Shown: piece after piece, positions 16,396 through 25,466 of the stretch
Layout of the letters: each line of letters opens with the position of its first letter
Numbering within the stretch: the first letter of the stretch is position 1
Assembly: GCF_018736045.1 (NCBI RefSeq)
Contig: NZ_CP076132.1
Coordinates: 4,575,001-4,639,000 of the forward strand
DNA length: 64,000 nt
Direction: 5' to 3'
Origin: Flammeovirga yaeyamensis
GTDB lineage: Bacteria; Bacteroidota; Bacteroidia; Cytophagales; Flammeovirgaceae
Notes under the pieces: model-generated
What the model saw: the letters and a program-made list of their open reading frames with translations, nothing else
Databases searched by the model: none
What the model was told of the DNA's origin: nothing
Translations under genes and position numbers: made by a program

Positions 16396-16587
16396 ATGAA
16401 TAAAGTAATTCAGTTTATTAAAGAGTCATACACAGAAATGACAGACAACGTATCTTGGATGTCATTCAGTGAAGCAAAGGATAGCTCAATCTTAGTATTA
16501 GTTGCTTCTTTGGTGTTTGCTCTAGTGATTGGTGGAGCAGATTCACTAATCAATGCAGCTTTGGAGTTTATCTACAAAGCGATATAA
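16396..16587 (+). CDS. secE: Preprotein translocase subunit SecE
   Basis: Essential small subunit of the SecYEG channel. The start at 16396 (MNKVIQFIKESYTEM) gives 63 residues, the usual size; an upstream ATG at 16351 would add an unconserved extension that crosses the leader. An amphipathic helix (residues 1-30, with the conserved W of NVSWMS) is followed by one membrane segment (about 34-57). It lies between tRNA-Trp and nusG, the conserved position. Confidence 0.93.
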   Translation: MNKVIQFIKESYTEMTDNVSWMSFSEAKDSSILVLVASLVFALVIGGADSLINAALEFIYKAI

Positions 16588-16633
16588 GTAATTTATTTAG
16601 TTAAGAAACCTCAACAGATTAAACTTAAAAGCT

Positions 16634-17206
16634 ATGGGTGACCTTAAATGGTATGTAGTAAGAGCTGTAAGTGGTCAGGAAAAGAAAGTGAAAGATTACC
16701 TTCTTAAAGAGTTGGAAAATCAAAAGCTTGAAAATTTCATCACTGAAGTTATCGTACCTACGGAAAAAGTATATCAAGCAAGAAAGCAAAGAGACGGTAA
16801 GATCAAAAAGATCGCTGTTGAGAAAAATTTGCTTCCAGGCTATGTTATCGTCCAAGCTGATTTAACAAACGGTGAGGTTCAACACACGATTAATAGTGTT
16901 CCTGGTGTCATTGGATTTCTAAACGCGGATACGAAAGATCCGACAGTGCTTCCAAAACCAATGCGCGAGTCAGAGATTAATCAGATCCTAGGCAAAGTCG
17001 ATGAGTCGGACGAAGGCGAAGTTAAACATGATACGTCTTACTCTGTCGGCGAAACAGTACGTGTTATGGATGGTCCATTCTCTGGATTCTCCGGAAGCGT
17101 AGAGGAAGTCTTCGAAGAGAAGAAAAAACTCAATGTCATGGTGAAGATCTTTGGTCGTAATGCACCAGTAGAACTCGATTATAAACAAGTAGAAAAAGAA
17201 GAGTAA
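16634..17206 (+). CDS. nusG: Transcription termination/antitermination factor NusG
   Basis: RNA-polymerase-binding elongation factor of 190 residues. The NGN domain (residues 1-115) has the [11 protein letters not shown] start and LPGYVIVQ. The C-terminal KOW domain (about 130-185) has [17 protein letters not shown]. Between secE and rplK, as in most bacteria. Confidence 0.97.
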   Translation: MGDLKWYVVRAVSGQEKKVKDYLLKELENQKLENFITEVIVPTEKVYQARKQRDGKIKKIAVEKNLLPGYVIVQADLTNGEVQHTINSVPGVIGFLNADTKDPTVLPKPMRESEINQILGKVDESDEGEVKHDTSYSVGETVRVMDGPFSGFSGSVEEVFEEKKKLNVMVKIFGRNAPVELDYKQVEKEE

Positions 17207-17207
17207 A

Positions 17208-17651
17208 ATGGCAAAAGAAATCGAAGGTTTCCTGAAGCTTCAAATTAAAGGTGGAGCAGCCAATCCGTCGCCGCCAGTAGGTCCTGCGTTAGGTTCGAAG
17301 GGTTTGAACATTATGGATTTCTGTAAACAGTTCAACGCAAGAACACAAGACAAAGGTGGGCAATTATTGCCTGTTTTAATTACAATTTACAAAGACAAGT
17401 CTTTTGAATTCGTAATCAAAACTCCTCCTGCGGCAAACTTAATCCTGGATGCGGCGAAAGTTAAAAAAGGTTCATCAGAGCCTAACCGTAAAAAAGTAGC
17501 GAAAGTTACTTGGGATCAAGTTAGAACGATTGCAGAAACAAAGTTACCAGATCTTAACTGTTCTACAGTTGAATCAGGTATGAAAATGGTTGCGGGTACA
17601 GCTCGTAGCATGGGTATCACAGTAGAAGGAACAGCTCCTTGGGAGGCTTAA
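17208..17651 (+). CDS. rplK: 50S ribosomal protein L11
   Basis: Forms the GTPase-associated stalk base with 23S rRNA and contacts elongation factors. The 147 residues contain the conserved N-terminal proline-rich [10 protein letters not shown] and the C-terminal RNA-binding domain ending in [12 protein letters not shown]. It starts one base after the nusG stop and is followed by rplA. Confidence 0.98.
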   Translation: MAKEIEGFLKLQIKGGAANPSPPVGPALGSKGLNIMDFCKQFNARTQDKGGQLLPVLITIYKDKSFEFVIKTPPAANLILDAAKVKKGSSEPNRKKVAKVTWDQVRTIAETKLPDLNCSTVESGMKMVAGTARSMGITVEGTAPWEA

Positions 17652-17675
17652 TTTTACAAGAATTAGTTTTTAATC

Positions 17676-18368
17676 ATGGCAGTATCAAAAAAAATGAAAG
17701 AGGCTCTATCTAAATATGATAGAACTCAAGAATACACGCTGGAGAAAGCTACAGAACTTGTGAAAGAAATCTCTTTCGAGAAGTTCGACGCTTCTGTAGA
17801 CTTAGACGTGCGTTTAGGTGTTGACCCACGTAAAGCGGATCAAATGGTTCGTGGTGTGGTAACTCTTCCTCACGGTGTAGGTAAAGAAGTTAGAGTTCTT
17901 GCTCTAGTTACTCCAGACAAAGAAGAAGAAGCAAAAGCAGCAGGTGCTGACTACGCTGGTTTAGACGAATTCATCAAGAAAATCGAAGGTGGATGGACTG
18001 ATATCGACGTAATCATCACTATGCCAACAGTAATGGCTAAAGTAGGTCGTTTAGGTAGAGTTTTAGGTCCTCGTGGTCTAATGCCAAACCCTAAAGCGGG
18101 TACAGTAACATTAGAAGTTGGTAAAGCTGTGAAAGAAGTGAAAGCTGGTAAAATCGACTTTAAAGTTGACAAAACTGGTATCATTCATACTTCAGTTGGT
18201 AAATCATCTTTTACTGCTGAGCAGTTAAAAGAAAATGCAGCTGAGTTGATTCAGACTTTATCTAAGTTAAAGCCTTCATCGGCTAAAGGTACATATTTTA
18301 AGAGCGTAACGATCTCTACAACTATGGGTCCTGGTATCAAAGTTGAGAAGAGTTCTATCGATAGCTAA
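17676..18368 (+). CDS. rplA: 50S ribosomal protein L1
   Basis: L1 stalk protein that helps release deacylated tRNA; in many bacteria it also represses its own operon. 230 residues with the family block [21 protein letters not shown]. Directly after rplK (24-base gap) and two bases before rplJ. Confidence 0.98.
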   Translation: MAVSKKMKEALSKYDRTQEYTLEKATELVKEISFEKFDASVDLDVRLGVDPRKADQMVRGVVTLPHGVGKEVRVLALVTPDKEEEAKAAGADYAGLDEFIKKIEGGWTDIDVIITMPTVMAKVGRLGRVLGPRGLMPNPKAGTVTLEVGKAVKEVKAGKIDFKVDKTGIIHTSVGKSSFTAEQLKENAAELIQTLSKLKPSSAKGTYFKSVTISTTMGPGIKVEKSSIDS

Positions 18369-18370
18369 TT

Positions 18371-18916
18371 ATGACAAAAGATCAGAAAGTACAACTCGTT
18401 GAGGACTTAAGTCAAAAATTGGCGGCTTGTGATTACTTCTACATCGTAAACAGTGCAACTATGACTGTTGATGAAGTAAACACATTCCGTAAGGCTTGTT
18501 TCTCAAAGGGTATCGAATATCAAGTAGTCAAGAACACGCTAATTGCGAAAGCTCTTGACAAATTGGATACACAAACTGACTACGCAGAACTTAAAGAGGG
18601 TGCTCTTAAGGGTATGTCAGGTATCTTGTTCTCACCAGAATCTGGTGCTGCTCCAGCAAAAGTTCTTAAGGACTTCCAAGCGGGTATGCCAAAAGATCGT
18701 AAAATCCCAGCATTGAAGGCAGCTTCAATCGACGGTGGTCTTTACGTAGGTGGTGAACACTTAGAAGCATTAACAGCAGTAAAATCAAAAGCAGAGCTTA
18801 TTGGCGACATCCTTGGATTGTTACAATCGCCTGCTAAGAACGTTGTTAGCGCTTTACAATCTTCAGGACAGACATTATCTGGCTTGTTGAAAACGCTAGA
18901 GGAGAAAGGAGAGTAA
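18371..18916 (+). CDS. rplJ: 50S ribosomal protein L10
   Basis: Stalk protein that anchors the L7/L12 dimers and binds the 23S GTPase centre. 181 residues. The N-terminal RNA-binding domain includes VVKNTLIAKAL, and the C-terminal helix (SGQTLSGLLKTLEEKGE) carries L12. Starts two bases after rplA. Confidence 0.97.
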   Translation: MTKDQKVQLVEDLSQKLAACDYFYIVNSATMTVDEVNTFRKACFSKGIEYQVVKNTLIAKALDKLDTQTDYAELKEGALKGMSGILFSPESGAAPAKVLKDFQAGMPKDRKIPALKAASIDGGLYVGGEHLEALTAVKSKAELIGDILGLLQSPAKNVVSALQSSGQTLSGLLKTLEEKGE

Positions 18917-19029
18917 TATAGACCTTTCTAACCAACCTCTTGCAACAATGGCTTTAGAACGTTACGCCTAGTTGCTTCCATATATATAAATCGTAACTTT
19001 ATTTAAAAACACATTTTAATTTTACAAAA

Positions 19030-19407
19030 ATGGCAGATTTGAAAAAATTCGCAGAAGAGTTAGTAAACCTAACAGTTAAGGAAGTACAAGAACTTGCTGA
19101 GATCTTGAAAGAAGAGCATGGTATCGAGCCAGCTGCTGCTGCTGCTCCAGTAATGGTTGCAGGTGGTGCTGAAGGTGGTGCTGCTGCTGAAGAAAAAACT
19201 GAATTCGACGTAATCTTGAAGTCAGCTGGTTCAGCTAAATTGAAAGTAGTCAAAGCTCTTAAATCAGCTGCTGGTTTAGGTTTGAAAGAAGCTAAAGAAT
19301 TAGCTGATTCTGCTCCAGCTCCAGTAAAAGAAGGTATCTCTAAAGAAGAAGCTGAAGCGTTGAAAGATGCATTAGCTGCTGAAGGTGCTGAAATCGAAAT
19401 CAAATAA
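19030..19407 (+). CDS. rplL: 50S ribosomal protein L7/L12
   Basis: Flexible stalk protein that recruits translation GTPases. 125 residues: N-terminal dimerisation helices, an Ala/Gly-rich hinge (about residues 36-52) and the C-terminal domain with KIKVVK-like [16 protein letters not shown] and [12 protein letters not shown]. It is the last gene of the unit: a strong terminator follows, and rpoB, its usual next neighbour, is missing. Confidence 0.98.
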   Translation: MADLKKFAEELVNLTVKEVQELAEILKEEHGIEPAAAAAPVMVAGGAEGGAAAEEKTEFDVILKSAGSAKLKVVKALKSAAGLGLKEAKELADSAPAPVKEGISKEEAEALKDALAAEGAEIEIK

Positions 19408-19442
19408 TTTTAGTTTGATCTAAAATTAATCGATATAGATAT

Positions 19443-19474
19443 AAAGGGTGATCCGAAAGGTTCACCCTTTTTTT
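19443..19474 (+). terminator. Terminator after rplL
   Basis: AAAGGGTGATCC and GGTTCACCCTTT pair around a GAAA tetraloop, with one T-T mismatch, followed by TTTTTTTG. It ends the rplKAJL transcript where rpoBC normally continues. Confidence 0.85.
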
Positions 19475-19480
19475 GTATCA

Positions 19481-19510
19481 AAAAAAAACAACTCATGAAA
19501 ACTTCATGAG
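19481..19510 (-). terminator. Terminator after the T9SS-type secreted protein gene
   Basis: CTCATGA (19492-19498) pairs with TCATGAG (19504-19510). The minus strand continues into a run of T. It is convergent with the rplL terminator. Confidence 0.7.
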
Positions 19511-19558
19511 CTATCTTTTGGAATCGTTAATTTATACTAGCTTTATTAATTGAAGAAA

Positions 19559-20686
19559 TTAATTATAAATCTTTTTTGAATAGATCTTAGCCCCAAAGTA
19601 AATATGTATAATATTGATCCCTTGATAAAGATCTGTTTTACTTATTTCAAAGTAATTATTCTCTGAACCTTCAAAGTGTCTCATTGCCCCATTGGATGAA
19701 ATTACTGTATACTTTATATTTTTTATTTCATCTCCAAGCATAAAAGCAAAACGATCTCCATAAGTGTACACTTTAACAATATCTTGACTTTGTCCATCCA
19801 ATACCATTAAAGGGCCATATACTGTTTCTGTTCCATCAAAATCAACTTGAATAAGCTGATAATAAATTTTACCTGAAGCTTCTATATTACTATCTACTAC
19901 TGAATAGCTCAAAGTAGTATTTGAATTTCCAGCCCCCTCCTTTCTTTCTATTTCAATCCAGTTTATTTTGTCATAAGATTTTAATAAAATGAAATAATCA
20001 TTATTTATTTCTTGTGCCGTTTTCCATAGGATTATATTTTTAAATCCATCTTTTTTCACCTCAAAAGAAACTAATTCTACTGGTAAATTGATATCACAAA
20101 AAGATCCTTCTTTTGTAAAACAAGCACCTGTAATTTCGATTGTTGGAGCATTAAATACTAAAGGAGTGTAATGACCATCATAAAAGTTCCCCTCAACCAC
20201 TAACCTTGTTCCATCACCTGCTATCTCTATTTGTCCACTACCTATATCTAACCTTGTGAAATTATCGTTTACAATGAGTTCACCTCCATTTTTTAGAAAT
20301 AGGTTCCCATTATCAACATTCATATCGTCTTCGATCTCTAAATAGCCATAGATTTCAATTTGAACATTGGCTTCTTCCATATTTAAATCGCCAAGAATAT
20401 TAAGCACTCCATTTATTAATCTTCCATCAGCTTCTAATTCCATGTAGATGCCACCACCAATATTCGTAGGAAGGTCGAAATCAATAGTTAAAGACTTTGA
20501 GTTACCCAAAATAACTTTATCACCTAATATGGGATATCCTGTACCCCCTCCAACTCTTGTCCAATTACTTGTATTTTGCCATTCAGTCCAAGAATTGATT
20601 TCTTGATCTCCATTTGGGTAATAATTCACAGCCATTAGTTGTGTAGAAACAATAATGCTTGCTAAAAAAAATAGTAGTTTTTTCAT
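19559..20686 (-). CDS. Secreted protein with T9SS type A-like C-terminal domain
   Basis: 375 residues. The signal peptide is residues 1-19 (MKKLLFFLASIIVSTQLMA). The region from about 30 to 195 is a beta-solenoid-like series of short strands (LTIDFDLP, LNILGDLNM, GYLEIEDDMNV). At about 205-290 there is the Bacteroidota secreted-protein module with LPVELVSFEV, ILWKTAQEINNDYF and YYQLIQVDFDGT. The last 75 residues resemble a T9SS type A sorting domain, with DLYQGINIIHIYF near the end. It would be exported by Sec and then by the T9SS that includes PorU and PorV encoded nearby. A structural or adhesive surface protein is likely; no catalytic motif is seen. Confidence 0.78.
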   Translation of the reverse strand: MKKLLFFLASIIVSTQLMAVNYYPNGDQEINSWTEWQNTSNWTRVGGGTGYPILGDKVILGNSKSLTIDFDLPTNIGGGIYMELEADGRLINGVLNILGDLNMEEANVQIEIYGYLEIEDDMNVDNGNLFLKNGGELIVNDNFTRLDIGSGQIEIAGDGTRLVVEGNFYDGHYTPLVFNAPTIEITGACFTKEGSFCDINLPVELVSFEVKKDGFKNIILWKTAQEINNDYFILLKSYDKINWIEIERKEGAGNSNTTLSYSVVDSNIEASGKIYYQLIQVDFDGTETVYGPLMVLDGQSQDIVKVYTYGDRFAFMLGDEIKNIKYTVISSNGAMRHFEGSENNYFEISKTDLYQGINIIHIYFGAKIYSKKIYN

Positions 20687-20830
20687 AGTTAATCGTTTTT
20701 CATTTCATACTGTTAATCCAGTTTCATTTCATGTTTCTAACTTAAAGTAATGGCAAAAAAAAATCGGTTCATTTTATAATATGAACCAATTATTCCTTGT
20801 ACCAATAGATAATGTGGTACATTCAAATTA

Positions 20831-20861
20831 AAAAAAGCCACTTCATTTCTAAAGTGACTTT
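20831..20861 (-). terminator. Terminator after the sulfotransferase gene
   Basis: AAAGCCACTT pairs with AAGTGACTTT apart from one mismatch. The minus strand continues into TTTTTTTAA. It lies 27 bases after the sulfotransferase stop codon. Confidence 0.6.
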
Positions 20862-20887
20862 TATATATTTATTCTAAAACTTATTCT

Positions 20888-21994
20888 CTATTTAATCATT
20901 TCATAATCCCACTTTTCAAATGCATAATGCCAGTGTTCATTCACTTTGTCTATGACATCTTGTGGGAAATTATATTGATGCTTCTTATGCGTTCCCAAAC
21001 CATTTAAGTACTCTTCCATTAATGGTTTTACAGAATTGAAATCACCAATATTTAAATCACGATAAATATCTGATAAATACCCTATGTTATCTTTTGAAAA
21101 TTCTTCATACTTCACTTCAACAAGATTTCCCTCTGGAATTAAAGATTTATCACTTTCATATTTATCATACATCTTTGTAAATACTTTTAAGATATTATCT
21201 GATAATTGGTCGTCAGTGATTTCTTGAAATTTCTGACTAGGAAGTACTCCCTTGAAAAATCTAAAAGTAGAACCAAAAACTTCATATGGATTTCTATATA
21301 TATAGATAAACTTAGCATTCGGAAATACCTTAAGAATTTCATCAACTCTTGCCGTATGAGGAGGGTTCTTAGAAAGAAAACGTTCACCTTTTGTTTGCAT
21401 CAAAGCTAATTTTGCAAAACGTAAATATTCATCTCTCCACTTTTGTTTCTTTTCCTCAGACAAACCTTTACCTAATAAAAATTTATCAAATATCTTAAGT
21501 GTATCTTGAGGGAAGTACCAAAAATAATAGAAACTCATATCATGAATATTACCTAAGGCAAATTCTTCCTCTTGTGGAAAAGCTGGATCTAATTTTAATC
21601 CATCAGCTGGACGTTCTTTGGGCATAAATATTTTCATCATTGCTGTGAAAATATTTTTTCCAAACATTAAAGCATTAGGAAACACACTTTGAAAAGTATT
21701 CACAAATCCAAACTGAGGATCTTTTGCTAATAAATTATGCAAATGTGTTGTTCCACTTCTCCAATGACCTAAAATGAATACTGGATCTTTATCTATTGTT
21801 ATGCTATCTGCCTTACCATAAAGTAAATTTTGATTTATTTTCTCAACAGGATAACATAAAGTACTAATCAATTTCGCCTTGTTAAACTTATTTTTAAACT
21901 GAGGTTCAATAGTATAGTCTTTTTCTATTTTATTAAAATTAGCGAGTGAACTACCTGATAATGTAGCCATATCTAACTTATCGAATGAAGCCAT
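20888..21994 (-). CDS. Sulfotransferase family protein
   Basis: PAPS-dependent sulfotransferase of 368 residues. The 5'-phosphosulfate loop is GHWRSGTTHLHNLL (GHWRSGTT at residues 76-83). The 3'-phosphate motif is in the block FLSKNPPHTARVDEILKVFPNAKFIYIYRNPYEVFGS. No signal peptide or clear membrane anchor is seen, so a cytoplasmic enzyme is likely. The acceptor (lipid, glycan or small metabolite) is unknown. The gene is monocistronic, with a long AT-rich upstream region. Confidence 0.85.
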   Translation of the reverse strand: MASFDKLDMATLSGSSLANFNKIEKDYTIEPQFKNKFNKAKLISTLCYPVEKINQNLLYGKADSITIDKDPVFILGHWRSGTTHLHNLLAKDPQFGFVNTFQSVFPNALMFGKNIFTAMMKIFMPKERPADGLKLDPAFPQEEEFALGNIHDMSFYYFWYFPQDTLKIFDKFLLGKGLSEEKKQKWRDEYLRFAKLALMQTKGERFLSKNPPHTARVDEILKVFPNAKFIYIYRNPYEVFGSTFRFFKGVLPSQKFQEITDDQLSDNILKVFTKMYDKYESDKSLIPEGNLVEVKYEEFSKDNIGYLSDIYRDLNIGDFNSVKPLMEEYLNGLGTHKKHQYNFPQDVIDKVNEHWHYAFEKWDYEMIK

Positions 21995-22020
21995 AATTCT
22001 TTTCGGATTACTTTAAAATT

Positions 22021-22595
22021 GAATAAAAGATAAATATTAAAATCAAATAATTGATATATCCCATGTAAATATACATAGGTAATAGATGTTTTGATACCTT
22101 ATGTAACGTGATAACTCTTCAAAAAATTAATTTGATTTACATTTATTGTTACATTTTGTACACCTTCTAACAAAATTTAAACATATGTAAGTTTATCAAG
22201 TAATGTCAACTTTTTTAGAGAAATTGAATTTTTTATTGAGTGAGTATCTAAGCACGTAATTTTACTTATCTTTTATTTAATTTATCACTATTCCTATACG
22301 TACTATTAATATTTAACTAAATGTAATTGAATTTGTTAACTAATATTGTTTATTAAAATTAATTATATTAGAATTGTATCAACATAAAAACGGAGTAAGA
22401 AAAGTAACGTCTTTAACTGTTTTTATTACACTTTATTAAACAAACAGACTAACATTACAAACATTTTTTTATTCTGTGTTAGACAAACTTTCAACTAAAG
22501 TACTAAACTAGAAGACACAGATTTTTTGAAGCAATTAACAACGACAATCAAATTGTCGGATTACTACTAGGTAATTACTTCACAAACTTCAACTC
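22021..22595. other. AT-rich gene-free stretch upstream of the sulfotransferase gene
   Basis: About 575 bases without a credible coding frame and without a clear TTTG-N19-TAnnTTTG promoter on either strand. It presumably holds the sulfotransferase promoter and leader. I see nothing else in it. Confidence 0.5.
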
Positions 22596-22638
22596 ACAAA
22601 AAAGTGGTAGAAAACAATTCATGTTTGCTACCACTTTT
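22596..22638 (-). terminator. Terminator after the M16-like gene
   Basis: AAAGTGGTAG (22601-22610) pairs with CTACCACTTT (22628-22637). The stem is prolonged by AAACA/TGTTT after one mismatch, and the minus strand then runs into T-rich sequence. It lies 20 bases after the stop codon. Confidence 0.78.
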
Positions 22639-22658
22639 GTTATTTATAGAAGTTTGTA

Positions 22659-23945
22659 TTACCCTACAACCACTTCTAACATATCTCCTAATAAATATTT
22701 TTTGACCATATCTTGAACTTGCTGTGTTGTTACAGACTGAATTCTACTTACATATGTATCGTAGTAGTCGAAGTCCAATCCTTTCTTATATAAACCTTTT
22801 GTTACCTCTAACAATGAAATATTCGAATTAATAGACATGATAAAATTACCTGACATATAGTTTTGTACAGTTATTAATTCTTCTTGGGAAATAGGTTCGT
22901 TACCTAATTTTTCTATTTCTTTATAAATTTCGGTTGTTGCTACTTCTCTTAATTCTTTTTTTACATCAGTTGCAATTAAAAAATACCCTTGATTTTGTTC
23001 ATTTCTAAACGATGAATGAATTCCGTAAGTAAGCCCCTTTTCCTCTCTAATGTTTTTCATCAATCTAGACCCAAAATACCCTCCAAGCATTTCATTCATC
23101 ACTGAAAACGCTTCTAAGTCATTATGAGGCAAAGTAAACGTTGGGCAACCTATTCTTATACTAGATTGTACAGATCCATCCTTTGCGTCATATATTTTTA
23201 GTTCATTCGAATTAATTTTATCGACAAACTTAGGATATTTTAAAATAGCACTTCCTTTTTTAATTTCAATTTTTCCTAACTGATCACTTAAAATCTTTAA
23301 GCATGAATCATCAAAATCGCCTGATATGAATATTTCAAAAGGTGCTCCAATGATTTGATCGTTGTAGTATTTCTGAACATCATCTATTGAAAATTGAAGT
23401 ATTTGTTCAGCTGATAATGTAGATCCAAAAGGGTGATCTTCTCCATAAAAGGATTCTCTGAATTTCTTAGTGGACAGATATGACGTTTTTTCTTCTGCTA
23501 GTTTTTTCTGCTGAACAACGACTTGAACGATATGACGAAATTCTTCCTCAGAGAATTCAGACTCTTTCAAGTATTTATTCACCATTGATATCACTTCTCC
23601 AAAATACCTTTTTAAACAATGACCTGTTAAGGTAAATGAGTCCAAGTCGTTAGATACATTAATAATAGCTCCATAAGAGTCAAGATACTCATGAATTTGA
23701 GCACTATTCATCCCCTTAACTCCTTCTCCTATCATTTTTGAAGTTAAAAATGCCGTTCCCTTCACATCCTCTACCAACTTCCCTCCTTTTATTACAATTG
23801 AGAAATGTAAAATAGGTTGTGCATTATTCTTTATGGCAAAAACCTTACAAGAATTCGGGAGTTGATATTGTTCGGGTTTTTGTAAAGAAAAATCAACTAA
23901 TTGAAAAGATTCAGGTGCGATTGTTCTATCTAAACTATGGTTCAT
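22659..23945 (-). CDS. M16 peptidase-family protein lacking the HxxEH zinc motif (non-catalytic type)
   Basis: 428 residues with the two-domain M16 fold. Where active members have GxxHFLEHxxF, this protein reads GTAFLTSKMIGEG (about residues 62-74), so the zinc and catalytic residues are missing. The second half keeps the substrate-side R/Y block SRLMKNIREEKGLTYG. Known bacterial M16 pairs combine one subunit with HxxEH and one with R/Y, so this looks like the R/Y subunit. No active partner gene is adjacent. It is downstream of porV but separated from it by a strong terminator. A cytoplasmic or periplasmic location is unclear, as no signal peptide is seen. Confidence 0.85.
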   Translation of the reverse strand: MNHSLDRTIAPESFQLVDFSLQKPEQYQLPNSCKVFAIKNNAQPILHFSIVIKGGKLVEDVKGTAFLTSKMIGEGVKGMNSAQIHEYLDSYGAIINVSNDLDSFTLTGHCLKRYFGEVISMVNKYLKESEFSEEEFRHIVQVVVQQKKLAEEKTSYLSTKKFRESFYGEDHPFGSTLSAEQILQFSIDDVQKYYNDQIIGAPFEIFISGDFDDSCLKILSDQLGKIEIKKGSAILKYPKFVDKINSNELKIYDAKDGSVQSSIRIGCPTFTLPHNDLEAFSVMNEMLGGYFGSRLMKNIREEKGLTYGIHSSFRNEQNQGYFLIATDVKKELREVATTEIYKEIEKLGNEPISQEELITVQNYMSGNFIMSINSNISLLEVTKGLYKKGLDFDYYDTYVSRIQSVTTQQVQDMVKKYLLGDMLEVVVG

Positions 23946-24031
23946 ATTTGAATAAAAGAAATGCTTAAATATTATCAGAAATTCAATTAATGAATTACTG
24001 AACTCATGTTGGGAAGATTCAGTTAATATGG

Positions 24032-24068
24032 AAAAAAAAGGTGAGGTAAACTATTTTACCTCACCTTT
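24032..24068 (-). terminator. Terminator after porV
   Basis: AAAGGTGAGGTAAA (24037-24050) pairs perfectly with TTTACCTCACCTTT (24055-24068) around a 4-base loop. The minus strand continues with a T run. Confidence 0.88.
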
Positions 24069-24087
24069 TATTAATTTTTGATGTTGA

Positions 24088-25323
24088 TTAGATATCATCT
24101 GCATCTAAGACATCATTACCTCCTGCTGGATTATATGATTTTTTCTTCTTGAGTGAGTTCTTCCCCCCAAAGTTAAAGGAGAGGGAGAATCGTAATGTAT
24201 CCTCAAGAGGATTGTTTCTTTTGAATGATAGAAGGTAGGCAAAATCTAGTGTTACGACTTGATATTTAATACCTAAACCTAATTGCATATATTGTCTATC
24301 ACCTTTATCTGGATGCTCGTAGAAATAACCCATTCTAGCTGCAAACATATCGTTATACCAATATTCTGCACCCACACTCCACATAAATTCTTTCATTTTT
24401 TCTGAGAATCCACCTGGAGCTTTTGTCAAACCATTAAACATCCCTTCAAGAATACCTACTGATCTAAAGTCATAAGTTGAATCAGGTGTAGGCACCAACA
24501 ATTTGTTCACATCTACGCCAAAGGTCAATTTATTGTAAGCATCAAGATCTAATGTCAATGATGTACCTAGCTTTAAGTTAGTAGGTAAAAAATCTTCTTG
24601 TGAACTAGCACTATAATTCATCTTAGTACCAATATTTGATACATTCCATCCCCAAGCAAAAACACCTGAATATTGTCCAATTTGAACATCAGGATTTCTA
24701 AAGTAACCAGAGATATCAGCGGCAAAGCCATGTGCTGGTTTACTATCTACATTACCACCTGATAATGATCCAGCTAGATTACTGTAGATATAACGTGCTG
24801 AAACGGCCATACTATAGCGGTCAGATAATTGCATCGCAAAATGACCATCAAAAGAATATTCTCTTGGATTGAATAGTTGTAATGTATTACCATTGTCATC
24901 AGTAAACTGAATACTTCCTAAATCAAAGTAACGCATACTGAATCCAACAGTCTGACGCTTATTCAAACGTTTATAAGCTGAAAGATAACTTAAAGACATA
25001 TCGCCAACAATCTTTTGTAGCCAAGGATTGTAAGACAATGATGCACCCCAATCATCTTCGATGAAAGCATATTTTGAAGGGTTCCAATGTGATGATGAAA
25101 CATCTGGCGAAGTCGCCACACCCATATCACCCATTGCTGCACCTCTTGCTTCAGGTGAAATATTTAAAAAGGGTACCGCGGTAATAATAGGATTACTATT
25201 AGCATTACCACCATTAATAATATTACTTGGTGGGTTTCCACTACCACCACTCTGTGCTTTTACTTCTACTACAAAAAATGATAAGAGTATTAAAAAAGCA
25301 AATGAATTCTTCAGATTGAACAT
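24088..25323 (-). CDS. porV: T9SS outer-membrane shuttle protein PorV (LptO)
   Basis: Outer-membrane beta-barrel of the FadL type that hands substrates from the secretion pore to the PorU sortase. 411 residues. Signal peptide about residues 1-23 ending VKAQ. The family block after the Gly/Asn-rich linker is PFLNISPEARGAAMGDMGVAT, followed by HWNPSKYAF. Alternating strands run to a C-terminal strand (LRFSLSFNFGGKN) and then a short charged tail. It lies directly downstream of porU (143-base gap), the standard arrangement. Confidence 0.95.
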   Translation of the reverse strand: MFNLKNSFAFLILLSFFVVEVKAQSGGSGNPPSNIINGGNANSNPIITAVPFLNISPEARGAAMGDMGVATSPDVSSSHWNPSKYAFIEDDWGASLSYNPWLQKIVGDMSLSYLSAYKRLNKRQTVGFSMRYFDLGSIQFTDDNGNTLQLFNPREYSFDGHFAMQLSDRYSMAVSARYIYSNLAGSLSGGNVDSKPAHGFAADISGYFRNPDVQIGQYSGVFAWGWNVSNIGTKMNYSASSQEDFLPTNLKLGTSLTLDLDAYNKLTFGVDVNKLLVPTPDSTYDFRSVGILEGMFNGLTKAPGGFSEKMKEFMWSVGAEYWYNDMFAARMGYFYEHPDKGDRQYMQLGLGIKYQVVTLDFAYLLSFKRNNPLEDTLRFSLSFNFGGKNSLKKKKSYNPAGGNDVLDADDI

Positions 25324-25466
25324 AACTAAATGCTGATCGTATTAAAGTCGAAAAAAATAGCTGCGATGAGCCAAACTAATTATGTGTAATTGTTTTTTAT
25401 AGGCAGTTGCTCTAAATCTATTTATTTAAAGATAAGTAATCTATTTAAATAAAAGTCATTATTTGA

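Noticed and set aside
18999-19403. A 134-residue minus-strand frame opposite rplL
   Set aside because: It is an antisense shadow of an Ala/Glu-rich gene with strong codon bias. The plus-strand L7/L12 is unambiguous.
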